The notes under the pieces are model-generated. The model was given only the letters and a program-made list of their open reading frames with translations. It was not told where the DNA came from and did no database searches. A DNA stretch of 64,000 nucleotides from Apostichopus japonicus (Eukaryota; Echinodermata; Holothuroidea; Aspidochirotida; Stichopodidae), in NCBI RefSeq assembly GCF_037975245.1, contig NC_092566.1, forward strand, positions 16,837,001 to 16,901,000, read 5' to 3'. Numbering within the stretch: the stretch's first letter is position 1; the number at the start of each line of letters is the position of its first letter. Below are positions 36,101 to 49,400 of this stretch, piece by piece. Made by a program: the position numbers and the translations under genes.

Positions 36101-38228
36101 TTACACATAATTGCCATTAAGCAGGCAAGTAACGAATTTTCAACGCAGTGCACAGAGGTGTCAAAACAAAAGCGTTGAGATGAGGGATTTATCAGTAAGG
36201 GCGTCTCTCGACATGCCCCTTTCTGTCAACGCTTGTCATTGATAACATGGGGATTGTTATCGTTTAATTTTCAAGGGCAAATAACAAAAGAGAACAACCA
36301 GAAAGCCAACATGCTTAGAGTGATTCCTTACCATAGTAGAAACATTGGTCCAACATTTGATCGTGAAGTCACTGTGTTTACAATTAGGTACAAAATGTTC
36401 AACATCCATGGACATTGACTGACATTTTATTTTTGTCGACCCACGGACCAAATGAGTATGAGTTCAAAGATACTAACCATAGCAGATAACACTTTTGGTG
36501 TTTGTCATGTTGAAAGCTGGATTTTTTTTATAGAACTATTAACATGATCGCTTGTTAGTGTAACCATATCTCAGAAGACAAATTGCAACAGTTTACAAGG
36601 TTTTCACAGTTTGACCTCTGGTGACCTCAAATTACCAGTGACCTACCTGGAAAGCAATAGGGACCGTGTACTTACCGAAGGCAATCTACATAGCAAGTTT
36701 GAAGTTCAACCAAATTTAACTTTTAGATTTATCGTGTTGACAAGCAGTTGTAACATACACACATACATATACCTACACGCGCATACATACATACATACAT
36801 ACACACACTCAACACCATTGCATTATTCAGACTTCGGCAAGGTAGGCCTTTACAAATGGAAAGAGTATTTTTTTTCCCTTCCGAAAGGGCCACTTTTTTA
36901 TTTATGAAAAGGTGCACCTTTGAGGTTTTCGCAAAACTGGGGAGCACCCCAACCCTGTGACGTGAGCCCCACCTTATATTCTTTCTTAGAAGTTACGTAT
37001 ATATTATTGCACTTCTTAGATTCCCCTGAACAGTTTATCCTCATACCATCTCCCCCCTCCCACCTCTTGTGTAGTGCAAGGAACGGGGTTGTAGTAGGCC
37101 TGAGTGCCTATTCCACCTTTAAACTTGGAATAGGAATGGAACTTATGTTACACTCTGGCCACCCACTTCGGTTGCTCACTATGCATGTCATACCCCCCCC
37201 CCCCACTCCTCCCTTCCACCTTCCCACATCTGTCATACCCTCGCCACACCCTTTTCTCGCTACATCCCTCTCTTCCGGGCTCCCAGGCACCCCCTCATTC
37301 TGCAGGCATCTCTCCTTTCCTACAACCCCGTGCCATTCCACGCATTAACTCTTTACCTTGGTATCGCAAAACAACAGATCCCAAAGTTTCCATGGAAATG
37401 CATACAGAATTAAAAGCCAAATCAGCCAACGAATTTCGGACACTTTCTCCAACTTTGAGATATGTGAGTCCAAGGTATATCCAACCAGGGAGCCGCTTAT
37501 TCTAACTCCCTGATCAAACCCCTTCAGCATATTCTACTCTTCCTGATTTGTTCCGCAACTGGGAGAGGGTCATGATTCGCAAAAGATTGAGCATATGCAA
37601 AAAACATCGCCTGTTATTAGGAAAATATTAATTTGGGACAGGCGTCACAGGCCTATGACAACCATGTAAGTTTTACTCTGACTATAGGGTAAGAATTCCA
37701 TGCTACAAACGAGACATACAAACATATGTATATGTGTTTATAATGTATGATCGACTTTTCAGAACTATACTGGGTAAATAAACCTGCTTAATGCAATCCA
37801 TCTTGGATTGGGTGGAGTCCTTGCCCTTTGACCCTAATAGGGTCTCAAGTTCTGTACGCTCCTCCCTGCGTAAATCATTTGTTTGTATTAATATCCTTAC
37901 TTTATGTTGACAGAAATATCTAGCAACAAGACCTTTGGTCACCAGCGTGCACAGCTCTGTCGTCTGTTGTGTACTACTAACGTGCACCACCACCAATATC
38001 GGTGAAGTAATCCTGGGTTAAGGCTTATATCAAACCGTACAGTTGACTCGAGTGCACCACGGAGGATTGCCGTAGCGCTAATGCTAACAGGAAAGCCTAC
38101 AGATAGGAAGGTTTCTAACTGGTCATATTTAAATCCCAGGAAAGCTATGATTCCATGAGTGAAATGTCGTTTCTAAGTTATCACAGATTCGTGTTGGTGA
38201 CCGCGCATCTTTCTGTGCCAGTTTTTCT
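33198..38228. other. Intergenic region between the two CLCA genes
   Basis: It begins with the 3' UTR of the first CLCA gene. The ATCC microsatellite is the only large feature. Open frames near 36920-37500 are C-rich low complexity. No gene seen. Confidence 0.75.
35529..35955. repeat. ATCC microsatellite (about 105 copies)
   Basis: A nearly pure CATC/ATCC tetranucleotide tract that shifts into ACCC and then ATCT at its right end. Long open frames on both strands (HPSI or MDGW repeats) are artefacts of it. Confidence 0.97.
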
Positions 38229-40344
38229 ATGGCAATGGCAATAGAGTGCAGACGATCTACGCTCAAACAGCCTAACGTTTTAACTATACCTCTGTATCTC
38301 TGTTTAGTACTAATACTCACAGTTCTGTGCCCTACCACGGATTGTTTAGCTAAACCTTCATCAATACAACTCGTTGACAACGGATACGAAGGAATAGTGG
38401 TAGCTATACGGGATGACGTAGAGGAAAACGGGGAGCTCATCGAGGAAATCACGGTACGTATAGAAAACAGTATACTTACATTTTGCAGCTATACCGTTCA
38501 CTACAACAAGCACACCACCTCCAAGACATAGTGCTAACAATTCTTGTATCATTCCATGTAGGTCTGTAGAACTGAATGTAGAGTGCAAAATGCGTTCTCA
38601 CTTTGCCGTGTCGGTAGACAGCGGCCTTTAGGGCGACAGAGCACGATGGGGGGGGGGGGGGGCTCACAGGATGGGGGAGGGGGGTGCTTCTCCGCACCGT
38701 CTCTACCAGTGACCAATAAAGTCATTCGACTGGATCACACTTTATCATGTTGTATCATGCAAGGTAACGTTTGAATTGGATTGCAGATGGTTTTCGCGAT
38801 CATATGCATGTCGCCGACCAACGGTAGATCTCTAGAATAAAGTGTATAGGTCTACGTGCACGAAAACTAATTTAATTTTGGCCTATCAATTAAAGGTACC
38901 AATTTGAATTGTCCTATATCCAGCTCGCTCCGAGACAACATATTGTTTCAACATTATAATAACCACACCAATCAGCTATGAGACTTGGGGGTGGGGGGGG
39001 GGGGGTACGTACACGACGACTGTATCTTACGATACCTCCGTGGATGGTATTGTTCAAATAGGAGCACGTACACAAGCTGGTTAGTCGATTTGACCTATTT
39101 CATTTCCACGACTGAAATCCCCGCAGCACAATATTTTTGGGCGTTGTCAAATTGGTGTCATATTTATGCAGTTATGTATAATAAACATTCCGAAGACACT
39201 AACCCTTATACCTATAGTTTGAACTGGGTTTCAAGTTCTCGGATATATTATCGTGGGTCGTGGGTCGTATTAAGCTTAGAGCTATACATAATGGTGATAT
39301 CATAACTATTGAGGTTTTTGTCTTGTGTGCATAACGTAAAGTTTTGAAAGTAGGAAGTTTTTGAGATGAGAACAGGCTACAAACTGAACTATATAGCTAA
39401 ATGGCCGTTTGGCATTGCATCGACACGAATTTTTTTTTTGGCAAGATGTTAGGATATGTCCAATTGCTAACAACTAAATGTCCTATTAAATTGGTGCAGG
39501 GCTTGTTGGCATTTTAGAATAAATTCACGAATTTTTAAGGTAAGCATGCAACAGGCCTATCTGGAGAACGTGAAAGTTATAGTTTTTAAGTTAGTTAAGG
39601 AACCTGTGAAGTTCGAGAATGTAAAATACTCATGTTGTAACAAAATGTTCCTAACAAATTAATTAGGCCTTGCTTTGCTGGTAACTAACATAACATTTTT
39701 CACCAGAAAATCAAAATGTCTTTAAAATGCTTTAAGGATTTCATCCATTGTGAAATTATTTATATAATAATATATAACATATTAGCAAGTGACGAAGACT
39801 TGAGTTGTTTATAGCTCCATGGTTTATCTTATCGATTTAATACACCAACCACAAATTGAAAATAGCCTACATGTGTAAAACAAACTGCAGTAGTCATCTC
39901 GACGTGCGCAACATTGGCAATGCGCCATAGAAGGCAAATCCAGATCATGCATGGACCGCCTTTGGCAATTTTATTGAAAGTTGATACCGATATCCCGCTA
40001 AGACGTCGGTCTATTGGGAGATAATCAATATTTTTTACCTGCTTTAATGAGTCCAACACAGGCAAGAGACTGTTACCTGTTTTCCTTCAAAAAGTAACAA
40101 TGGGGAATGTTGGTAAGGGAGGGAAGGGGGGGGGGGTGTGGGGGGTTAGTTGTTAGAGCCAGATTTGCCTGGATTTCTGGACACCGTGAATGTATACCCT
40201 ATTGATTAGCTGCCTTCTCTTATGGTTTTTCACCGGAGTTGTCATTTTAAACCTCCCACCATTCAGAAGAACAGCCGAGAACGTTATCGTCAATGATACC
40301 CTTTAAACAAGCCATGTTTTTTCTATAATACATACATACATACA

Positions 40345-40416
<72 letters not shown>

Positions 40417-43400
40417 TATATAGATATATATATATATATATATACATATACAGGTCCACATATATATATATATTTATATATATAGCCTATATATATATAT
40501 ATATATATGGAAACAAAAGAAAAAAGAAACACGTGATCTAACTTCTGTTACTTTAGTTTTTCTCGAGAATCCATAATATTTGTAATTTTGGTATAATATG
40601 CCTTTTCTTGAATGCAACTGGAAAAGATATATACCGGTTACGAACACGTGTGTCAAGTGCATGTGATCTCACAATGGTACGAATATACTCGTTGGCTCCA
40701 CCCACATTTTATTATTTCGACATTAACCTTTATAGAAAGACGCTCGTTTTATGACATCCTTCATATCAACAAGACCACATGTTTTAATGGCAAATTGCCA
40801 ATGTAGGCTACTTCTGAGAAATCAAACAAACTTTAACTAACTTTCAATTTAACACCAATGAAAACAAATCCGCCCCCATCTCAAACATGATAGGCCTGTT
40901 TATGAAAAGGTCAGAATCTATAAAAGGTATTAATACACCCTAATATGGACACCCGCACTACCAGAGATTAAAAGCGCAGAGAGCAAGCTGTAAGAAATGA
41001 CTAAATAAGCTTGAATTTACGACAATGTTAATTGAAGCGATGTTTCATATGGCAGAGTTCGAGAACAGACATCGATAAATTTACTAAAATCAGAGTTTGC
41101 TCCATCGTACATGAGGAAGAGGCAAAATCTGATTTGAAACCATCATGTTTAATTGTTATAACGGGATATCACTCTATAGAGTATGTGGTCCGTGGGATAG
41201 ATAGCCCCACCCCTACATAATACCCCCCCCCCCAAACGGTCGACAATCGTGTACAAATGGAATATAGTGTATGGGATTTTGGGGTCTGTCCGGCGTTTGA
41301 TCCACCAATGTTTTGAAAAAAAAAATATCATACAATATCGGTTTATAAGCATTACCGAGATGCATCATTCTATATGTAAGTATATATACATTCGAAGATA
41401 TCAGTAAATATTGACAGCTGGATTTAATACATCGAAGGTTACAAGTCGTCCGAAAACACTCTTTTTCCCCCCCTAACTGTTGCTATAGGCCTATATATTT
41501 ACATATTTTCCCTCATTTGATTGTCAGTATATGCTATATTTTCACACATTGCGTAATAATGGCAACTTTTTTATTCCACCCAAAACAATATATTATATAA
41601 TTAAAGATGCGTTTCTCATTTGATATTGAGAAAAAGCATTAACCACATGTACGTTTTTTCTCTCCACAATACGTATAAACGAATAAGCAATTTATTCTTC
41701 AACAGTTAAATTTCAATAACTTTTTTTTTGTTTGACTTAAATTTTCAAACGTCATAAATTGGTTACATTTTCCACAATGAAGCTTTCATACAGCATAATT
41801 TAAATGTATATTAATTATATGAGAATTATTTCTTAGAGTACAGATCTATTACATCATACATGGGATTCACCGACTGGGGCGTCGGGCGGCACTGTTCAAA
41901 TATACCATATTTTCCCGGCTAGTCCATATTTTCTCGGGGACCAAAATTGACCCCGGGTCCTTGGGTATAACCCCTCCCCGTCTTAATCGCCAGGCCAGAA
42001 CGAACAGCAACACTAAACAGAGTTTCAAAACAGAATAAAAGCATTCTAAAAACCGTTGAACAACCAAAACTGAGTATATATGTTGCAATCAATCGAGAAA
42101 AAAAAATGTCAAATCTTCTGAAATGACTTTCTTTGCGATTTTCTCGCATTTGTCATCATTATTTATATATCATGACAATTAGTTTGCTTAGAAAGCCTTT
42201 TATTATTTTTTTTTGTGGGCGGGGGGGGGGGGTGGTTGTTGCTGAAACCGAGTTATAGTTGCGTACATACGTATATAGGCTACACAATATAGCGGTATGC
42301 CTACGTATAATGTGTCAGTTGAAACACATGCCCATCTTTCTACTAGACTTATAGTGAATCGAATATGTTTGATGTTTCAATATATTTTATAGTACCAAAG
42401 AGTTGCCGATGTACATCTGTTCACCGATAATACCTTGATTCTGCGCTCAAAACGTCAAATTTAAGGTAACCCTAAATCTCTGTTTTGAACTGAATAAGTA
42501 AAAGGGCACTTGGATAGCATTGTCATATAGTTACGATAGAATGCATTTCATCATTGCACATTGAACGTGTCGACGTTAACATCAACCGTCTGTGAATAAA
42601 CAAAATATTGAAAAAACAAAACCCGGAAATATTGAGGCATTCAATCGCCGTGAATTTAATTTCAGGCAAAATGAACGGATGGTATTCAAAAACTTGTTTA
42701 ATGAGCCAAATCTGATAAGCATTATTTTCCCACGAAAAATCCGCTCAGCTTGTGGCTTAATTGGAGTCAATGTAATTTACAGGTCGTCTGAACAAATGTT
42801 TGCAACAAATAATTCGCAAGATAAAGACAAAAAGTTAGGTTTAAATCCTTAATGAACTTTACACAAATTTCAATTAACTTCTTGCACGTCAAACTGTGTT
42901 TAATCCGTTGCTCAGTGACCATGGAATCTAGAGAAAAAAATTGTCCATTATTGACAGATAGTACGTGTGATGAATCTGCTATTGAATAATACGTACCAAA
43001 ATGCACTAAGTATACGTGTATGGAACGCGAAAAGGGAAAACTTATTTCGTCGTCTAAACTAAGTTTGTTGTTGTCTAAACTAAAGCTGTTGCTGTTTTAC
43101 CATGCTTTGGCTCAAACTCACGTTGATGTCTTAAATTCCGTTGTCTAAACTTACGTCTTTGTCTAAACTTACGTTAAATTTAGCAACGAAATAAGTTTGC
43201 CTTTTTCGCGTTCCATATACGTGGAGACTAAAACTCGTACGGCCAGACGGACGCGAAAAAATGACCCCAAAATTGCCAATTTATGATCTGTAATGTGTTT
43301 TTAATGTCACCTCCGTTTTAAAGGGTATCCGGTTTCCTACAGACGCCATCTTGAATTTTTGGGAAAATGATAACGTTTTATATGCATGATTCAACCAACT

Positions 43401-46400
43401 AATGATATTCAATATTCTTATATATGTTTGTTTGATGTTTAGTCCTTTTTAAGAGATTTATATGTTCTTATTTTTTGAAGAGTTCTTTGTAAACAACATG
43501 CATTTTCATGCTTTTGAAAACTGCACGTACCCGCGATTGCCTCTTTAAATAGAATCGGTCGCAGGATATCAGTGTATAAATATTGAAGCACCTCTGTCTT
43601 GAAAACGTTCCTGTTTATGAACATTGACGTTATGAATAACGTTTTATGAACTGTTATGGACTGTATATTTCAGTATATAGGACAATATTCCAATTATAAT
43701 GTTTGAATGCATAAACAACTTTTGGTCTTAAAATACATAACGGAATTGTTAGAGAAAAACCCCACAGGAAACCATATAAATCATGCGTTTATGCATGTAT
43801 AGGCTATTTAACTATCGTGCAGCGTGGCTCGTTTACAAAAGTATATATATGGTTTACACGCATAAATGGCGCTCAATTATAACACATCAAACAAGCATGT
43901 GCGTACTTTCCTGTGCTTCGTATTCTAACTAATGCAGTTTTCGTTTTTTGTTTTTTATCTACAGAGCATGTTTAGCGACGCATCTTCCTACTTGTATAAC
44001 GCCACAAGGCAACGTGCCTATTTTAAAAACGTCACAATACTAATACCTCAAACGTGGAACGCCAGTTGGGCTACGGCGTCCCCCGTAAACTACACCTACG
44101 ACGCCGCGGATATTATCGTTGTTCCTCTTGGACCAACTCTTTCAAACGCGTCTTCCTTGCCGCCGCCTCCACATTGCAAGCACTTCGAAGGATGCGGCAA
44201 ACAAGCTGCTTACATCCAGTTTACATCCGATTTTCTGACCAGAAATAACACCAAGCAATACTACGGAAACTTTGGTGAGTTGCATTTATACGCCTTTCAA
44301 TTTATATTTTTACATGTACCGTATTATGCACATTACGTTTACTCAGGCTACACCAGTAACCATGCATATTATATATATAAAAAAAATTAACAAAATTACA
44401 AAATATGTTTCATATGGCAACTAAGTGCGTTTTTGCATATCATGTGATTACGTCATGTTTTGAATCATACACATTCAATTCTTCCAAGTTTAAAGGTACA
44501 AATATGTATGCGTCACAGAACTGCGTAATATATTTAGTCTTTCTTATAAAAGGAATAACGTACAATAAATATATTATTTGATCCAATCAATGAAGCCATG
44601 AAGCTGGTAGTTGGACAAATTCAATTTTGTTCAATATTGGTCCTATACATTTTTTGTAAGCCTGACTTTGCTATAGTGCAATTAATTAGATAGTGGTCTT
44701 ATTATTAACATTTGAACGCAAATGCGTTCTTAATCATCCATCCGTAGTGGCAAAATTGAGAGACCTTATAATCACGAAGTGTAAGAAAAGTTTGTCCGGT
44801 ATAAGTAGCCTGCAGCACATGTTGCAATTTACCGTAGCCCCTAGCGCTAACTATAAATATTTCAATGGGATATTAATTACCTATTTGCATGGGCGTCAAC
44901 AGGTGGGGGACGGGGGGACATGTCCCCCCACGTTCAAAAGTGGAGGGGATATCATATCATTTGTCCCACCCACTTTTCAGAGTAGTTATTAAAAAAAATC
45001 ACATGCATATGCGCGATTTTCTATTTCAGGTCAAGAAATCTGGACTCCCTGGGCCCCTGCTACCTATCACTTGCACCGTCATTTATCTCCCATTCTCCCA
45101 ATATCCTAAATCTGCCCATTTAATTCGTTCGGGGGGGGGGGGGGGGGGAGACCATTCGAAAGTGTATTGAATCTTGCACACATGTTGTTTGTATGGGTTC
45201 CAAGGGATTAGGTAAGCCATACAGGTAGATGGTGATGAGTTACTATGTTCATATCACTACCTCCAGTCCCTTGGACTGGACGGACGAATAGGGGTGTAGG
45301 GGTTAAGTAATTTAGATCTTTATTGTTGAGTGCCGGCTAGGCGCTACACACGCTCTGCGCGCGGTGCCTTTTTCTGATTATTATTATTAAAGTACCTGGG
45401 CACATAACAACTGACGTCTCGCACCTACATGCATGTATTATATATACCACTCCACTCATCCCGGAGGTGACGGCGCCACCTTTTCAATATTTCGTTTGAG
45501 ATGGACGCTGTGTAATTCGTCTCCCTTGGTGTCAGAACGGCATCTTTCTACCAGTACTTTCTGTCGGAATTTAGTTTTGTGAGACAAAATTTCTCCTCAC
45601 AGATCTGGTTCTGATGTAACTAAAAACGACTCAGGAAGGCCGTCTCCTGCGATCTAGGGGGTCTTATGTACCCAAAATTTTCTGGTACGCTACGCGCCAA
45701 CCAATGGTGGCGCTCCGCTTAGATAGTATAGTGTCCCCCTCACTTTCTGAAACCTGCTGACGCCCATGCCTATTTGTGTAGGCATACGTGATGCAATTCA
45801 TGTTCATTTTATTTTCTTATCAATTTGATACATGTGTTTGTAATTTATATAACAATGAGCACGTGAAAATTGAAACATAAAGCAACACGTACGTGACAAA
45901 ATGTCGCCAGTACACTGTAAGAAATGTACGTAATTTTACAGGAGTTTTGCCGCGTGAAATAACAGTCGATCCTGTTTTTCTACGTTCTTACGGTATTTTA
46001 CCCTAAAAGTACAGTGCTCAGACGAACAATTACGTAAACATGGTAAAATAACATTATATAATGTTAATGTATCGTCATCCACTGTTATTTAACATTAGCG
46101 TATCGTTATTGTGTAATTTAACTGTAGTGTGTGTAAATGTACGACACCTTTCTTGTTAATTCACGATGTAGTAACTTCAATTGACATTTGAAGGACGTAA
46201 AATGACGCAGAAATTGTAAAGTAACAGGCATTTCATCATCTTCTGTTAATTAACAGGGAAATATCAGAATCTTGTAAGTTTACGGTTGCAATCTGTAATT
46301 CAACACTGTGTTTTACGGAAAAGTATAAACATTTCAAGCAAGTATAGGCCTGTATTATATACACTTGCAAGACGTATAGGCCTATGCTAATGCAAACATC

Positions 46401-49400
46401 GTAGACCCCTTTCCAATGAGTCCCGATATTGTAGTGTTCAGTACAAAACCCCGCACCGAGTTCTAAAATTTCCTATACGCTTGTGAATTCAACTATGAGC
46501 GCTGTTTCGGTGGGTTTTTCACAGTTGTCTCCCCTAATCATGGAAAATCAGTTTTTGTACCGTATATTACCTATATGTAGTTGATGTTACTGTTATTGTG
46601 TTATTATCATGGGGGAAATATCCTGCTAACGTGTTGAAACAGTGATTCCGTTTACGGCAGAGGCGGCGGATATAGGTTGGACACATAACCGGAATCCCGC
46701 CGCCATGGTTTACGGCACAAAAATACAGTGTTCAAGTAGCCTCAGCATTAATAAGGTAAAAGGGCAAAGTATAGTCATCTACGTAATGTAACTTAACGGT
46801 ATACAAGTCGGTGCGGACTGGCCATACGGACACTTGGGTTGAATGTCCGGTGGGCCAGTGGGCTAGGTAAAAATGGGCTGGGTTGTGCCCCCCCCCCCCT
46901 CTCAATTAAAGTTCTGTGTTGCCTTAAGTCCTGTGAAATGTCATATTCGGTGATATAGGAGATATTTAGCCAAACAATTTGGTTGTAAGTTACGCGCCAA
47001 CTCGAGTGGCGCTCCCAGATAGTAAGGAGCTTAGATTGCACGATGCGGACCTCTCTACGACGAAAAGACTTGCGTTCTGCGCATGCGTCTACTTCACCAT
47101 CTCGTTTTCCCTGAGATTTTACACCGGGTGTCAATTTTTACATTGTACTCAAAACGAAAACTTGAGATAGCGTGTGACGTCATATGTCGCCTACTCTGAC
47201 CAGGCCAAGATAACCACATGACTGTCATTTTCCCCGTAGTAAGAATCTTAAGCGCAAAGCCAACAGGACCATTGCGACGACGTACACTGTCGGTTTACTT
47301 CCCGTTGCACTACTCCGCGCCGTGCAATCTAATTCTATATTGTCACGAATATGTAGCCCTCATCGGGTAGGTCACCTAATTTTTGCCTGACGGTATCACT
47401 GTAAAAATCCGTCACTAGCTGTTTCATAATACTGCGGCGTGAAATATCTGTTATTTAGCTTTCTTTTAGATATTTAACCTAAACGTAAAGTGCTCAGACT
47501 ACAATCACATAAATATAGTAAAATAACGTTAATTTATTGTCATCCTTGAATTGAAATACCGCTTGAATTTGTTGTGTATCAGTTATCATCACAACAAGTT
47601 TCAACTTGATATTACATTGGCTTTAGTCTCGCCTATTGGCTACGTTGATCACATGGTGTTATTGCGCCAACCAGGAGTCTTTTAACTAACTTCCTTTTCG
47701 CGGCGTTTTTCCTTACTATCCTTCGTTCGTATTACTAATGCATGCGCCTCGCCGAGGCAAGTTACAACATGCAGGATCGGAACAGTACATACGTATGTAT
47801 GTAGAGCGTGTACCAAATTATATCGAGCGCTGAGCGAGAACGAGTAAATGTACACGTACGTACGGACAAACATAAATAAATGTGAGTGCTGTCCCTGTCG
47901 TATCACTTCGTAGTTCGTCTTACATGAATATCCAAGTTTCAGATTCAGTTGGACAAGAATGCAGTGTCAAACAGGCAAGTGATTTATTGAATTTCCAAGA
48001 TTACAAGCATGAAACCTGTATGTGATACTTGCAATTTGCAATGCAAGAATATCACACATTACGTTAATCACTGTAGGACCCATAGGCACATTCGAAACGC
48101 ACGTTTTACTTGCTGCATAACTGGTTGTATTCGAACGTTTTATACATACAAAGCGTTAGTGTCACATATTGCAAGGAATCACACAGCAGCAAGCTATGAT
48201 CAAGGGGATGGCCATGATGAAGGCCTAGGCTCATATCGAAATGTAGGTGTTGGTGTCAAGTGTATGCTAGAATTTTGCCAACACCAAAGCTCTGATATCA
48301 AGGAATTGATCTCTCACCTAAGAGGACATATTGAAAGTGGTTTAAAGGTAGATTGCCCATTCGAAAATTGTAAAATACAATTTGGCAATAAGAAATCATT
48401 TTCATATCACTTGTCTCGTCATCATAGAAATTATAAAGTAGGTGATGTAGCCTCAAGGTATGTTGTGACTGTGAGCCAAGGCCCCACAGATGTGGTAGGT
48501 GAAGCCATATACCCTATAGGCCTACATAATGAAGACAACTCTGACAGAAATGAATTAGATGAACAAGACTCTGTTGAAACTGAGCAGGAACAGGATCTCA
48601 AAAGTCGTACTAGTAGTAGCCATGAAGGGGATACCGTCGTTTGTGGTGAAAACCCCTCTGAAAATGTAAAAGAATTTACACAAAGCGTTGCACTATTCCT
48701 GTTGAAACTGCAGTCCAAGTACTTGATTCCTAATTCAACCATTCAAGTAATTGTTGAACAGATGTGTTTCCTCAACCAACTTGGAAATGAGAATACAAAA
48801 AAATGTATTGTAACACAACTACAAACAGCTGGCATAGGTCTAGGCCTAGCTGATGAAAGATCTAATGAACTTGCTCAAGATATTATGACTGATGTTTCAG
48901 AATTAGGATGTTCTCTTGCACCTGCTAGTGATTCCCAACATTTTCAGTCTCCAGAATGTGGAAAACTGCGATCTGGATATATGAGAAAAAAATATTGGAA
49001 AGAGAACTTCAAATACGTGAGCCCAGAATCAATATATTTGGGAGAGCCAAATGGTGGCAAGAAGGAATATTGTCACTATGTGCCAATTTTGGAGACACTA
49101 AAACTCATGTATGAGGATAAATCTGTTCAAAACCATATCATACCAGTAGATAAGGAAAGAAGTGGGTATAGTGATATTCAGGATGGGAAAGTATTTCGGC
49201 AGAACACATTTTATCAAAGAAATCCAGATGCTTTGCAAGTTATGCTGTTTCAAGATGGGTTTGAAGTTGTCAATCCATTGGGATCTTCTAGAAACAAACA
49301 CAAGATGCTTGGAGTTTATTGCACACTGGGTAATATTGATGCTAGATGTCGATCACAAATTGATCCTATACAGTTAGTTCTGTTATGTAAGGAAAAGACA

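Noticed and set aside
35412-36110. Long open frames of HPSI or MDGW repeats
   Set aside because: They are translations of the ATCC microsatellite on both strands, not genes.
36920-37505. Open frames of 106-142 residues
   Set aside because: Proline/serine-rich translation of a C-rich stretch; no domain, no conserved neighbour, no splice context.
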